Origin: Rhyzopertha dominica
Taxonomy: Eukaryota; Arthropoda; Insecta; Coleoptera; Bostrichidae
Reading direction: 5' to 3'
DNA length: 64,000 nt
NCBI GenBank assembly: GCA_025024175.1
Contig: QCXZ01000064.1
Coordinates: 43,855,325-43,919,324, forward strand
Below are positions 23,418 to 34,968 of this stretch, in pieces (position 1 is the first letter of the stretch; each line of letters opens with the position of its first letter). Under the pieces are notes generated by a model. That model did no database searches, was not told the origin of the DNA, and worked only from the letters and a program-made list of their open reading frames with translations. Made by a program: the position numbers and the translations under genes.

Positions 23418-25029
23418 CAGGGTTTCTATAAATGATTCAGGCAACGCGGGGGGCGTTGATAACAGAATTCTCTGTGCCGCCTTTTTAACTGCTGCCAAAC
23501 TATAATATGCACGGCGAATTTTCCAGCAATTTAGGGTTCTATTTTTCTTTCAAAGGCAAGAAATAACAATAATATTGGTACAGTAGGTTTGTGGTAACAT
23601 CTACAGTCTGCACTGCACTGTGGAAGCTTTGTGTAGTGCAGCCAATGTTACTACCACTACTTACTTAGTTTGTGAATTTTACGATTGCGGCAGACTAAAA
23701 CCATTTTTCAGGCCATCGTAGCCACAACTTCACAAATACGACACATAACCCCACAGCTCAGAAATGTGAGCATTCTGCAACCTTAAAGTTAATTATTGCA
23801 CAAAACACTACAGAATGTGTTGACAATACAAACTCCCACTCGTTTTCTAATGTTAAAATACAGGGTCCGCCACGTAAAACTCCCCAGGCTCATATTTTAT
23901 TTATTTTTTTAGGTACAACCTTAAGTTATATGTCAAATTGTAGGTCTTTTTAAACTCTAAAAACAGAATATTGGGAGTCCAAATTATTGCAGATTATCAT
24001 ATTTTGCAAATAAAGTTAATTTTTGTAAATATTATTTAACCTTACCCCGTATAATAAATATTGCTTTATAGTTGTATGCAGGCTTTTATTTTCTTCAATT
24101 TGTGTCTTTCTTTACCATGTATGCGTAATTTTTACTCCTTCTTAGTGAAAAACAAGAAAAACTAGTCGCCGCCATTTTTGTTAATATGGTTGTTCAGAAT
24201 TTTTTAAATGTTACTTTGGTAGCTTATTACGGTACAAATTATGCCTACATTCCGATCGCTGCACACAAAACCCCAAAATTTGGAGTAATTTTTAAATAAA
24301 TAAAGCACAAAGTTCGTTCTACAGAAAGAAAGGCTAGCAAACGAAACCCTGCGATGAGGCTAGTGCGTGATGTAGAAAACCAAACTAGCCTCATCACAGG
24401 GTTTCATTTTCTATCCTCTCTCTCTGTAGAACGAACTTTGTACTTTATTTATTTAAAAGTTACTCCAAATTTTGGGGTTTTGTGTGCAGCGATGGGTATG
24501 TAGGCATAATTTGTACCGTAATAAGCTACTAAAATAACACTTAAAAAATTCTGAACAACCCTATTAACAAAAATGGCGGCGAATAGTTTTTCTTGTTGTT
24601 CACTAAGAAGGAGTAAAGATTACACATACATGGTAAAGACACAAATTGAAGAAAATAAAAGGCGGCATCCAACCATAAAGCAATATTTATTATACGGGGT
24701 AAGGTTAAAAAATATTTACAAAAATTAACTTATTTGCAAAATATGATAATTAACAAAAAAATTTTGGACACCCAATACTCTATTTTAAAGAGTTTAAAAA
24801 GACCTACAATTTCACATATAACTTAAGGTTGTACCNAAAAAAATAGCGAAAATACGAGCCTAGGGAGTTTTAAGTGGCGGACCCTGTATATCAAATAATT
24901 CAACTATCGACAGATGACAAGTATACGTCAAAGCAATTCTTGTGTTCACCTTCTTGAGAGGCGGCAAACTGATTTAATTGATAATTTCCATAAGCGCCCT
25001 GGATGCATGAATCATTTATGGAAACCCTG
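23418..25029 (-). mobile_element. TIR element family R2, copy C, carrying a palindromic insertion
   Basis: The left end CAGGGTTTCTATAAATGATT and right end AATCATTTATGGAAACCCTG are inverted repeats. The body between the ends matches copy B in reverse orientation, including CAGACTAAAACCATTTTTCA and the GAGGCGGCAAACTGATTTAA block near the right end. Removing the 1,026-bp palindrome at 23861-24886 leaves about 586 bp, shorter than copy B, so copy C also has internal deletions. No coding capacity. Confidence 0.7.
23861..24886. mobile_element. Giant palindromic (foldback) MITE
   Basis: Starts CAGGGTCCGCCACGTAAAAC and ends with the inverse GTTTTAAGTGGCGGACCCTG. The two arms (about 500 bp each) are near-perfect reverse complements along their full length. 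Examples are TACGGTACAAATTATGCCTA versus TAGGCATAATTTGTACCGTA, and CTAGTGCGTGATG-side versus ACTAGCCTCATCACAGGG. The spacer is only about 20 nt, near 24365-24384. It is flanked by TA on both sides (23859-23860 and 24887-24888), a TA target duplication expected for Tc1/mariner-type mobilisation. A single arm recurs at 26360-26851. Confidence 0.85.
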
Positions 25030-26359
25030 TATATTTTTTTTAACTTCTACCTACATTTAGGAAATATTCATCAAATTATACCTACTGTATGTATAATAAT
25101 GAGGATGGACGCGACGCAAATATTGGAGCAATATTTGCTCAAACGAGCCAGCATTTTAACTTCGAATACGCTCCTGCGAGCTAAGACAATTTCCGTGATT
25201 TTGCATGCGGTATTTTGGAGCATCAGCTACGTGCTTCAGGCCATACGCGCTGCAATGAACTCATCCAGTGATAAATTGGGTATTACAACGGTTTTTTTGT
25301 TATACATTCCGAACGCTCCAATTGAAATAAGATTGACCTGTTTCTTTATTTCTTTCAATACTGCGTATAACTTGAGGTATTAACTAATAAAAATTAAGAA
25401 TTCGGTTGTGACATCATAAGTGAACTATCTGGTTGTACCGTGTTAAAAAGAGAGCGAAAAACAACAATCGGAGTCGGAGTAAGTAGCAACATCGCGTACA
25501 GCTGACCTCTGACAGTACAGTGACAGCTGAGCTGAATCATCTGTAAACGCGTTTTCTATGTGTCGTGTTTGTTTTCTTTTGTTTATCGTTCGTTGTTCTT
25601 GCGTTAATTGAGCATCATCAAACACAAACACAACAAATCCAACACCGGCACAAGATGATAAAGTTTACAATACCATGTGTGTTTATAATCAGCTTGTCTG
25701 ACGCCCGACATCTGACCGTGATTTGACAGCCACAAAACAAAACAATGCAAAGTAACACTGTTGCCAGGTTGCGTATTTCCTTTTTCATTTAAGTCGTCAC
25801 ATCCTTTGGAGTACGTTTTAAAATAGTTTGACTTGAATATTCACGTACTTAAATACATTTTTATACTAACCAACATAGGGAAGTATTTACATATGTTACA
25901 ATTAGTAACGAAACTATATTGAATTTGTTAACATTGTTTTTTTCGTCGCGCTTTATATAGATACTGACCGACGAATATGCTCGAATGTTTCCAGAGCCAT
26001 CTCCATTTCTAGTATATAGTATATAGTATTTATTTTTTTTAATTGTAATTGTACCAGGCATGTTGATGTACCTGCTATTATACATATGAATCACACTATG
26101 CAACTACCTTTATTCAAATTTCAAAAGCAACTACAAATATATAATAATTATCTTTGACTATATCTATAAATAATATAATATGTAACGTTATAAATATTGT
26201 ATAATTAATTAATATAATTGTATTATATTAAATAATACTCACCTATCTAGAGACTTTACAAATAGATGTATGGTAAGGACATCTCTCCTGATTTATTCTA
26301 AACCATTTATCGACTCGGTAAAGTCGGTAAAATAGAGGTTATTTCAGCCAAGCGCCCCC
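25030..26359. other. Intergenic stretch without recognised genes
   Basis: A 126-codon + ORF (25003-25383) starts inside R2 copy C and has no family motif. AT-rich low-complexity sequence covers about 26130-26240, followed by a TC microsatellite at 26369-26386. Nothing else is supported. Confidence 0.4.
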
Positions 26360-26851
26360 AAGTCCTAGTCTCTCTCTCTCTCTCTTTAGAGCGAACTTTG
26401 TACTTGATTTATTCAAAAGTTACTTAAAATTTTGGGGTTTTTTGTACAGCGATGGGTATGTAGGCCACAACTTGTACTGTAATAAGCTACTAAACTAACA
26501 CTTAAAAATTCTGAACAACCCTATTTAAAGAAAATGGCGGCGACAAGTTTTTCTTGTTTTTTCACTAAGAAGGAGTAAAAATTACGCATACATGGCAATG
26601 ACACAAATTGAAGAAGACAAAAGTCGGCATTCTTCTGTAAAGCAATATTTATTATACGAGGTAAGGTTAAAAAATATTTACAAAAATTAATTTTAAATAC
26701 AAAATATGATAATCTGCAAAAAAATTTTTGAACACTCACCAAGCTATCTTCAAAGAGTTTAAAAGCAGTACACTTTGACATATAACTTAAGGTTGTACGT
26801 AAAAAAATAAAGAAAATACGAGCCTGGGGGAGTTTTGGGTGGCGGACCCTG
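26360..26851. repeat. Solo arm of the palindromic MITE
   Basis: Matches one arm of 23861-24886 (AGCGAACTTTGTACTTGATT, TTTTGGGGTTTTTTGTACAG, AAAATGGCGGCGACAAGTTT) and ends GGTGGCGGACCCTG followed by TA. The other arm is absent; a TC repeat takes its place at 26369-26386. It ends 262 bp upstream of the ORC6 start codon. The 134-codon minus-strand ORF across it is only the complement of the repeat. Confidence 0.8.
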
Positions 26852-27113
26852 TATATGTCGTTGATAGCCAACCAACCAAGCCAACGAAAATTGCGCGCGA
26901 AGACGTACATAACCTGACATGACATTTGTGTTGTTTTTGTTTTAGTTTTCTCGATGTTTTTATTATTACATTTGATTAGTTATTACCAGATTTAATATAT
27001 CTGCCACTTTACCGCTTGATTTTTTAAATTTTATTTGTAAATCTAATACCGTTGTCTGAATAATACCTACGTTCAACGTTGTCGAATATTCTTTTATTAA
27101 TAGGATAAATCAA

Positions 27114-30100
27114 ATGGCTACAGACAATAAAATTTTGCTAAACTTGTTTAAAAGATTTAATGTGCAAGACGAAATTGTTTTAAGGTAAGTGTAGTGGTAC
27201 CTATTTAATACAATTCATTAATACCTCACTTTATAGAAATGCGGAAATTTACCTTAGGTCATTACAAGCAAAGAATGGTTTGAAGGGCATAAATGATACC
27301 GCAAAAGCTATAATTTGCATTGATCTTGCTGCTACAAAAAGTAATACAAATTTTGATAAGGTAAGTTCTTATGGAACTGCAAATTATACGTTTATTATTT
27401 TATTGTATTCATGTTTTAAATATATTTCGTTTGTATGCAGGAGACTGCTGTAAAGCTGTCGGGTTTAAGAAAGACTGTATACCAAAACAACGTTCATACG
27501 ATAGAGAAAGTATTAGATCTTAATAAGCCAATAAGTGTCTCTGAGCTGTGTGTTTCCCTAAGTTGTACAGAAGCTAAAGAAAGAGCCAACCAAATTTTTA
27601 CTGCTTATCGGAAACAAGACAATTTGAACAGAGATTTTAACCATCCACAGTATGCAACAGCTGCTGTATACACAGCTTGCAGGTAATTAAAATGCTTGGT
27701 TATTATGGTATGCTTTTTCTAACAAGACTAACTGTACTATTTCTCTGTTACACCTTATCAGCTCAATTTATATTGAAGTCCTAATGCAGGCAGATCCACA
27801 GGATGCAAAAATTTTCAAATATAAATAATGCTATTTGAGATTCCTGCACATTAGTTGGGATGTTTCATATTTTTGTTCTAGGTATATATTGAACCTGTAA
27901 TATATTTCCTCAGATGTTTGAAGCTTCAAAATTTTTTACTAGACACATTTTTTGCAGGGGAATGCAAATCAAGGTAGAAAAACCTAAGTTTCTTGCTGCA
28001 AGTCATTTAAAACCAGCTCAGTGGAAAGAGTTAGAAGTAGAATTTGAAAAATTTGCTAAAGCCTCGGGCCTTATCTTGGACAAAGCAAACAAACAAAAGA
28101 AGAATGATTTCACGAAATTCGTTGATAAACAGAATTCAGGTATGTTTTCCAATTACTATTAATAAATAAGTTACTTTATACAGTTACATGATTTTTTTAT
28201 GGAGTGTCTAAGTTTAATGTACTGTTCAGAATTGGGATCCAGAGTGCTACGAGTGATTATACATGATAGATTATCAAAGAATTTAGTTAGGGACTAATTC
28301 GGCTAGGTGGCTTAGTACCAATATGCTTCGCATACACATCATAACCAGTGGCTTAATTAGAAACCAAAATGATTAATTTTAATAATAATAATAAAAAGCT
28401 CTTTATTAACATACAATGCTAGAAAATCAATCCATACCACCTACATAGTATATCATAATCTTCAATACATATTCTTTTCAAAAAATTTTTTAATTCTTTT
28501 AGCGTATTTAATGCTTTATATTAATTGGTAAAGTATTGTATAGCCGAAAACCATTTTTCCCAATCACATTTTGACCAAATGATGAGCTAAAAAACTCTAT
28601 ATACAAATTATCTGCACCACGTGTGTAGTGGCAGTGTATCTGTCTTACTGTAACTACATCACATATTTTTTTATTTAATAAACCATTCAAAATTTTGTAC
28701 ACAGGACATTATAATTGACACATTGTTTAACACTCATTAAATCTAATGCATATAACATATTGCTTGAATACTAGTATATCTATTACATCTTAGTATTAGG
28801 CGTAACATTTTGTTTTGTTGTTTTTGTAACAAATTTAGCTCAGTCTGGTTTGCCACAAATAGTACTGTACCACAATAGTCAAAATTTTATACAATTGCAT
28901 TTTCGAGTCCATATTTAGATTACATCCTATTCTACTAAGCTAGCCCACTTTTCTTGCCATTTTCTTTGTTCCATAAGTTAAATGTTATTTAAAATTGAAT
29001 CTGTGATCCAACACTCGACCCAAAAATTTAATGTCATGACCTGTTTTCAATAGAGTTCAGTTTATATTAATACTATTATTTACATAATTGACTTTGGTTG
29101 AGAAAAACATTACCTTAGATTTACTTATATTGATACTAACTCTATTTTTACTTAGGTAATCAGCTAGAGTGACTGATTCTTCCTGTAATATAGTAACAAT
29201 AATATTATTATCGCTATCATCCGCTACATAAATTACTGTGTCATCAGCAAATAACTATATTTTTATTGTGTGTGTCATAATCTCAGCCTTATTTGAAAGT
29301 TTTCTGGACGTTTCCAATTTATCATCACTTTGTTCCTTGTAATGTCGTTTTTACAAAGGTTACTAATTTTCTACTAATCCCTAGTTCTTCCAGTGCTTTA
29401 ATTAACTCTCCTCTTTTAAGTCGATTTTTGTTTAAAGTCGATGAACATAGCATCGGTGTGCATCTGTTTGGTATAACTCTCCTGGTCCACCACTCCTCTC
29501 CCTTCCTAAAACCACATTGGTACTCTCCTGTTACTTCTTCCATTTCATCCTTCAATCAGTTCCCTCTACAAATTGAAAGTATTTTGTAGGCTGTATTAAG
29601 TAATGCTATCCCTATGTAGTTTCAGCAATTTATTGTATAATTATTTTTTTGGTTTAGAATCAGCACTGTTTCTGTCCATTCCTGGGACATCCTTTATCAG
29701 ATCCATATTCCTTCGACAAGTTTATGTACTTGTAGTTCAAGTTTGTCACCTCCAAACTTGAACATCTCTACTGTCACTTTATCACTACCTTCCTGCCAGT
29801 TAATAATTTCGCCAGCAGAGTTCAATAGATCCTCAAAATATTCCTTCCATAGTTCTAAGACATCATCCTCATTTATTAACATTTTTTTGCCTAATTCTGC
29901 ATACTATAGTTTCCCGCTGGTATCCATTTTGTTGTTGGTTTACTTTCCTAAACATATTATTTATCTTTTTATTTCTATAGTCTTTTTTGATTTTATTGAT
30001 CATTTCCTGTTTGTATTTTCTCTTCTTTTTCCTCAAATATTTTTTACATTTAGCTATCTCTCTCTCTTTCTACTATATATTACTTTAGTCACTTCTGTTC

Positions 30101-33100
30101 CCTTATTTATCATTTCCAGGAGGCATCTATTTCTTTCCTCCAATATCTTTCTACATTCACCATCAAACCATGGTCTCCTTTCTTTCTTTTGTTTCTTAAA
30201 GCTTTCCATACCACATTTTTCCATGCTTTTTTTATTTCTTTCCATTAGCATTCTACGTCTTCCACTCATACTCAAACTTCCTAGGTGGTTTTCAAGACTA
30301 ATCTGATATTTTACTTTCTCTTCAGTTATTATGCTTGCTAAACTATAGTTGGTCTAAAAAGTTCTTCTTTGCCTATTTTTGCATTCATATCCCTGTTACT
30401 CTTTTTATATCATATTTAGGTATAATTTCATATTCTCTGTCCAGAGATTACACTATTAGATTCAATACATTTCTCACCAAAAAGCCTACTCCGAGCCGTC
30501 TGTTATAGAAGACCTAATCTTCTAACTCTATGATTTCAGAACCATTTTGTTTAGTTTCCTGGATTGCCACTGAATCAGAACTACATTTTTTACAATTATT
30601 GTTTAGATGCTTTAATGCTCTTTCATTATAAGTACCTGTTACATTCCATGTACCTAGCAATATAGTGTCCAAATTTTCTTATCCTGCCTACTTTTTTTTG
30701 TAAACATTTGTATGGCTAAGTCGTCTTTCTTAGAGGCTTTTCTTCCTTAATTTTAGCCCAACTCCTTCCTATATCGCTCCATATGCTCTGTTTCCCATTT
30801 ATAGTTAATGTTGTGTATCCAAGTTTTACGTTGCCTCCTGTTTGCCTTTCTTGAGCAGTTAGTTGATTAACTTCTATTTGGATAAGTCTCTCCCTTATAG
30901 TTAAATCATTGTTAACAAAACCATTTTATCGAGAGCCTTTAAACTTGCTTTAGCCTTCATTACTTTCATGTTATCTTCAAACTTTACCACTTTTGTGACA
31001 TGCATTCGTTCCTTGATTTTCTGGACAGGTTTTATTTCAAGTTCAATTTTCAAATTATTATTAATGAATGTTTCCACATACTTGGAATGTTCACTATGTC
31101 TAGTCGTGTGCACATCCAGTCCCGTAATTATGATATTATTTTTTTGATCTGTTTTGTCCTTCCTCTCAATTCAATTCTCCATCTATTCCAACACCTGTAT
31201 CCTTTGCTCCAATTTATTGACTCATGTCTTATTATTGTTCTCTTCCTTTAACTTTTTCACCTCTTCTTAGTAATCTGTTCTCTCTTCTAATTTCCTTTAT
31301 GTCGCTCATTATATCCTGCATCATTTTTATTATATATATAGCTGACAAAATAAATCAGCGAAACTTGTCGACAAAAAGGATATGTGACTCATCTTTTTTG
31401 GTCCCAGTCCTGCAAGCACGATAAATTTGATTAAAAGCACACAACAGGACGAATAAGAAGCTATAATAATCATTTTTGTTATATCATTCATTCTATTCAG
31501 ATTCTCTGCTGAGGCTGTTTTTTTTTTGCTTATCAGGTGACCTAGATACTTTCTTGCTTCCTCTTGGATGCCTTCATGCCTTTTCCCTTTTCCTTCATGC
31601 CTAGATGTTCTTTCACTCTCTGGTATTTGTCTACACTGTTCACAGACGATGTTTAACCCCTATAGACTATATGCAGAGTGTCCGAATATATTTTAAACAA
31701 CTTTTATCTGAGCATTTTACTCTATCTCTTACAAATTGCTGTAATGAGACTTTAAATCCTTATTTGAAAATTAGATGTTCCCATTTTGTTCAAATTATTA
31801 GAGGGCGTTATTTAAAATGTCTTCACGTTTTTAACTTTTTTGTTGAAAAAACTAACATTAAAGGTGAAATTTAAAAAAGAACAAAAATCGCAATGCAAAG
31901 TTAAAAATATTATTTGTTTCAATAAAAAAATTATTGAAGGAAAATTTAGTTCTAATAACAATGAAAACTGTTTGCTTCCTTTTTATCTCGTTTTTTACTT
32001 TCTATCTTTTTAATTCAAAATTATATTTAAATGCCGAAAAAATATGTTTATTTAATTTAAAATAAGGTGGCTTTGAAAAATTAAATTTGCCTTGACAATG
32101 GCATTTTGACATTAGTCATTTCAATAAAATAAAAAACACTTGGTTGTTTCACGGTATTTAATAATTTCTGACAGATCTGTTTCGAACTTTTCAGTTCTTC
32201 AGAGTATAACAACAGTGTTTTTTGAATCTACAAAAAACTAAAAAGATGAATATATTTTAAATAACGTCCCCTGTAACAAAATGGGAATTTTTAATTTTTT
32301 AATAAAGATAAAGTTTTGCTAACTTTTGCATTTTAAATGAGACGAAGTTCATAAAAATTTTCCAAAAAATTACAGCAATTTTTAGGTCAGTAAATTCAAC
32401 CCCGTCCTGCACTGCCGCTGTAAGAGATACAGTAAAATGCTTCAAATAAAAGTTGTATAAAATAGCTAAAACATTTTAATCAAAATTATTTCAACCCCCC
32501 TTCCTATTTAAAAAAACCGCTGCAAATTGAAACAATACTTCCACATCCAATTGTCAAAATGACATTTACGTTTTTATTTCTTATGCTATACGATTAGTAA
32601 TCAGATTTTGAGTATTTTGTCTCACTACACATTTTTTCTAAGACAAAGTCTTCGTGATATTAGCAAAAATATATAAATTTTAAAATCGGTTTTTTCCAAA
32701 TCACTCGAAAATTATTAACTTAACAAAAAAATTACAAGAGTGTTTTCTGATCAGAAATTTGATTTTATATATAATACAAAAATTTTAAAAAAATCGTACG
32801 AGCAGGGACCAAAATAGGTTTTTTTGGAAATATTTCGAAAATGTCAAAATTTTCTAAGAAACTTTTTGTGAGAAATTTTATTTCCTATCTGATGGCATTT
32901 TCATTTTTTGAATATATTAAGTATATTCGGAGATATTTAGGAAAAACCGTTTTCTTTAAATGACGCTTTTTTGCTAATATCTTCTAAATAGTTTGTTGCA
33001 CCGAAAATTTATAAGACTGAATATTACTCGCAGTTATACTACTAATCACATACTAAAATGGAAAAAAATAAAAATTTGCAAAATGGGTAATTACTTCCCA

Positions 33101-34880
33101 ATTTCGCCCCCTTCCCGATACCCTAGTTACCCCACAAACAATAGGTCGCTTTGGGTAGTTGAGATTTATATGTTTGCCAAATTTCAAGTTCTTATATTAA
33201 GTCTTTCGAAAGTTACCGCGTATACGAACAAAACCACAGAGCTTATATTATTTTTGTCTAATTCCTCTTGGTAACCTTTGTCCCAAATTTATTTTCTCTA
33301 TGATTGCCGTTTATGAGATACAGTCGCTCTCGATGCTTATTCGGACACCCTATGTTTTTTTATTATACAGTTAAAATTAATAAATCACCTTCAAGCAAAA
33401 GTAACACTTCGTTTAAAAATTAATCAAAATTACAAGCTGTTATAATTTAAAAAAAAGTATCTTTGAAATATAAACATTTTGTAAACATAACTAGCTTATT
33501 TTACATTTTAATTACATTTACGAGATCTTAAGATTAGCCACCAATTGCACGCATAAAGTCAAAAGCTTAACTTTAAATTCATCATGTGTTTTCAACTTTT
33601 TTGATAGCAATCAGCAGAAACTTATAAAACTTATAAGCTAACTTTGTTTCTTAAGAGGGGCATTTACTTGGAGCGATCGGGCAAAATGTAAACTATGCAA
33701 CCCATGTTACCAGCGGGACATGGGACGTAAGCGGGTAGCCGATAGGTTGAAATTACGCAAAGATCAGACGGGTTAAACTAATATTGCTGACTGTAGCGTG
33801 TGCATAAAAAAGTAAGCATGATATTAGTAACTTACTATGATATTATACCAGGTTATTCAAAATATGGAATAACCCATTTATTTCTGTAAATATGAACTAT
33901 ATAACATTTCATTCTAACTGCATGTCGACTATGATTTTTGGAGGAACTTTTATAATAATTTTCATTCCGCCTCCCCATTGCTTCGGCAGACAGTAAATTA
34001 ATGTGAAAGAGCTTTTAACATTAAACTTGTCACGTGTATTTAGACATAAAAGCTTAGAAATCCGGTCATATCGGAATAAATCGTATACCGCGCGATCATT
34101 TCCGACAGGTTTGCATCTTAGCCTCACTGTTCTCTAGTTACCATGCGACGGATCTGGTGGGGATGGGCATTTGCATTCCACTCTCTTGACGGACTCGTGC
34201 GAAAGGGTTTGCGGTTTTAGATTTTTTGAATGTTTTTACTTATATTTATCGTGCTCATGTTTTTGGTAGTGTACAAAGAAATATGTAGCTACAACGTGGA
34301 GTTCGAATTTTTCGTTTATGTGCCTTAGTTTTCAAGATATAACTCGCCAAATATACGCATTTTTAAGCAAAATATAACAACAAATATTTACATTACCGTA
34401 TCAAATTCAGAAAAAACTCGAACTCTACGTTGTAGCTACATCTTTTGTCATTGCCATGTCGAAATTTCACTTCGAAAAAGTTTCGAATAACTCGGTAAAA
34501 TGTAAAACGGTAGGTGCTTAAAATGACCCGATTCGCTCTAGGTAAACGCCCCTCTTAATATAAACTAATTTTATTAAAGACCTGCAATATAATGGTATGC
34601 ATATTATTCCATATCATGTATTTTGTTTAGTTTAGGTGCCTTGCATGTGTGTGTTAGCAAATGGCATCATTTACATTTTTTCATTACTTACTCATCAAAG
34701 CAATTAAAATGTCTTTGTATTCGCTTGTTGAAATGGGTTTACCTGTTTGTAGGTGAAGATGACAGGAATTTGTATGAGAAAAAAGTGAGCAACCCAGACA
34801 ATCAAACAGAAGACTATGAAACATGGAAAAAGAGAATACTCGCAGAGGCATACAAAGCACTCAGCACTTCCCAAAGTTAA
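27114..34880 (+). CDS. Orc6: Origin recognition complex subunit 6 (ORC6), 5 exons
   Basis: Exons 27114-27184, 27237-27360, 27441-27682, 27958-28139 and 34753-34880 join in phase at GT-AG borders into 248 codons plus stop, close to the usual insect ORC6 length (about 250). The start MATDNKILLNLFKRFNVQDE opens the N-terminal TFIIB/cyclin-like fold. Residues about 66-145 (ETAVKLSGLRKTVYQNNVHT ... QYATAAVYTACR) form the second cyclin-like repeat, followed by a Lys-rich linker. The last exon ends with YETWKKRIL, the conserved C-terminal helix that docks ORC6 on the core complex through ORC3. The product loads MCM helicase at replication origins in the nucleus. Intron 4 is 6.6 kb and crowded with LINE remnants. 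The gene is convergent with SLC9C1. No disabling change is visible. Confidence 0.92.
28380..29278 (-). pseudogene. LINE reverse transcriptase C-terminal remnant in ORC6 intron 4
   Basis: The minus strand shows the RT catalytic box LFADDTVIYVADDSD near 29260-29215, then SVTLADYLSKNRVSINISKS (motif D region), IKFLGRVLDHRFNFK (motif E/thumb) and the terminal MYKILNGLL ... NGFRLYNTLPINIK block common at the end of Jockey/CR1-type ORF2. Stops and shifts are present. It abuts a different LINE at about 29280, so one was inserted beside or into the other. Confidence 0.7.
29279..31330 (-). pseudogene. LINE endonuclease/RT N-terminal remnant in ORC6 intron 4
   Basis: Reading down the minus strand from about 31300, a Glu/Lys-rich coiled-coil (ORF1-like) stretch comes first. 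At about 30660-30540 is TWNVTGTYNERALKHLN ... VAIQETKQNGSE, the start of an APE-type endonuclease (T-W-N and QET boxes). ERRPWFDGECRKILEERNRC at about 30170 is the linker typical of LINE ORF2. ELWKEYFEDLLN follows at about 29850. EYQCGFRKG (RT motif 1/A region) and RGELIKALEELGI come next, before homology ends at about 29280. All frames are broken. The + strand ORF at 29743-30306 is its complement. Confidence 0.75.
31676..32475. repeat. Inverted repeat pair in ORC6 intron 4
   Basis: The segment at about 31680-31850 (AACAACTTTTATCTGAGCAT, TATCTCTTACA, TTCCCATTTTGTT, GTTATTTAAAAT) is present in reverse complement at about 32230-32470. The spacer of roughly 390 bp is AT-rich. The arms are diverged and of unequal length. 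It directly precedes R1 copy 3. Probably a degraded foldback or two oppositely oriented copies of one repeat. Confidence 0.55.
32515..33257 (-). repeat. Dispersed repeat family R1, copy 3 (truncated)
   Basis: Inverted copy of the 2975-3784 repeat, starting CGCTGCAAATTGAAACAATA and TTCCACATCCAA at 32539. Homology runs through CTTCTAAATAGTTTGTTGCA and CATACTAAAATGG to AACAAAACCACAGA, then stops at about 33257, about 100 bp short of the other end. The 93-codon + ORF at 32993-33274 overlapping it is not conserved in the other copies. Confidence 0.75.
33258..34752. other. Remainder of ORC6 intron 4
   Basis: No gene or recognised repeat. A slightly GC-richer segment at 33650-33760 and an ORF of 72 codons at 33909-34127 (minus) carry no motif. 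The polypyrimidine tract and acceptor CCTGTTTGTAG end at 34752. Confidence 0.45.
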
Positions 34881-34968
34881 TAATCATAGGTAAATAATTA
34901 TATTTAATTTCAGTTTTGTATTATGAGAATTAAACTTGACAACTATTAACTACCGTTTTCATACTTCT

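Noticed and set aside
25003..25383. 126-codon + strand ORF with hydrophobic segments
   Set aside because: Starts within the right TIR of R2 copy C, shows no family motif and no splice context; likely fortuitous.
26521..26925. 134-codon minus-strand ORF
   Set aside because: Entirely within or next to the solo palindrome arm; the same frame is not kept in the full-length copy.
29743..30306. 187-codon + strand ORF rich in Phe/Leu/Ser
   Set aside because: Complement of the LINE coding region on the minus strand; its composition reflects Lys/Glu codons on the other strand.
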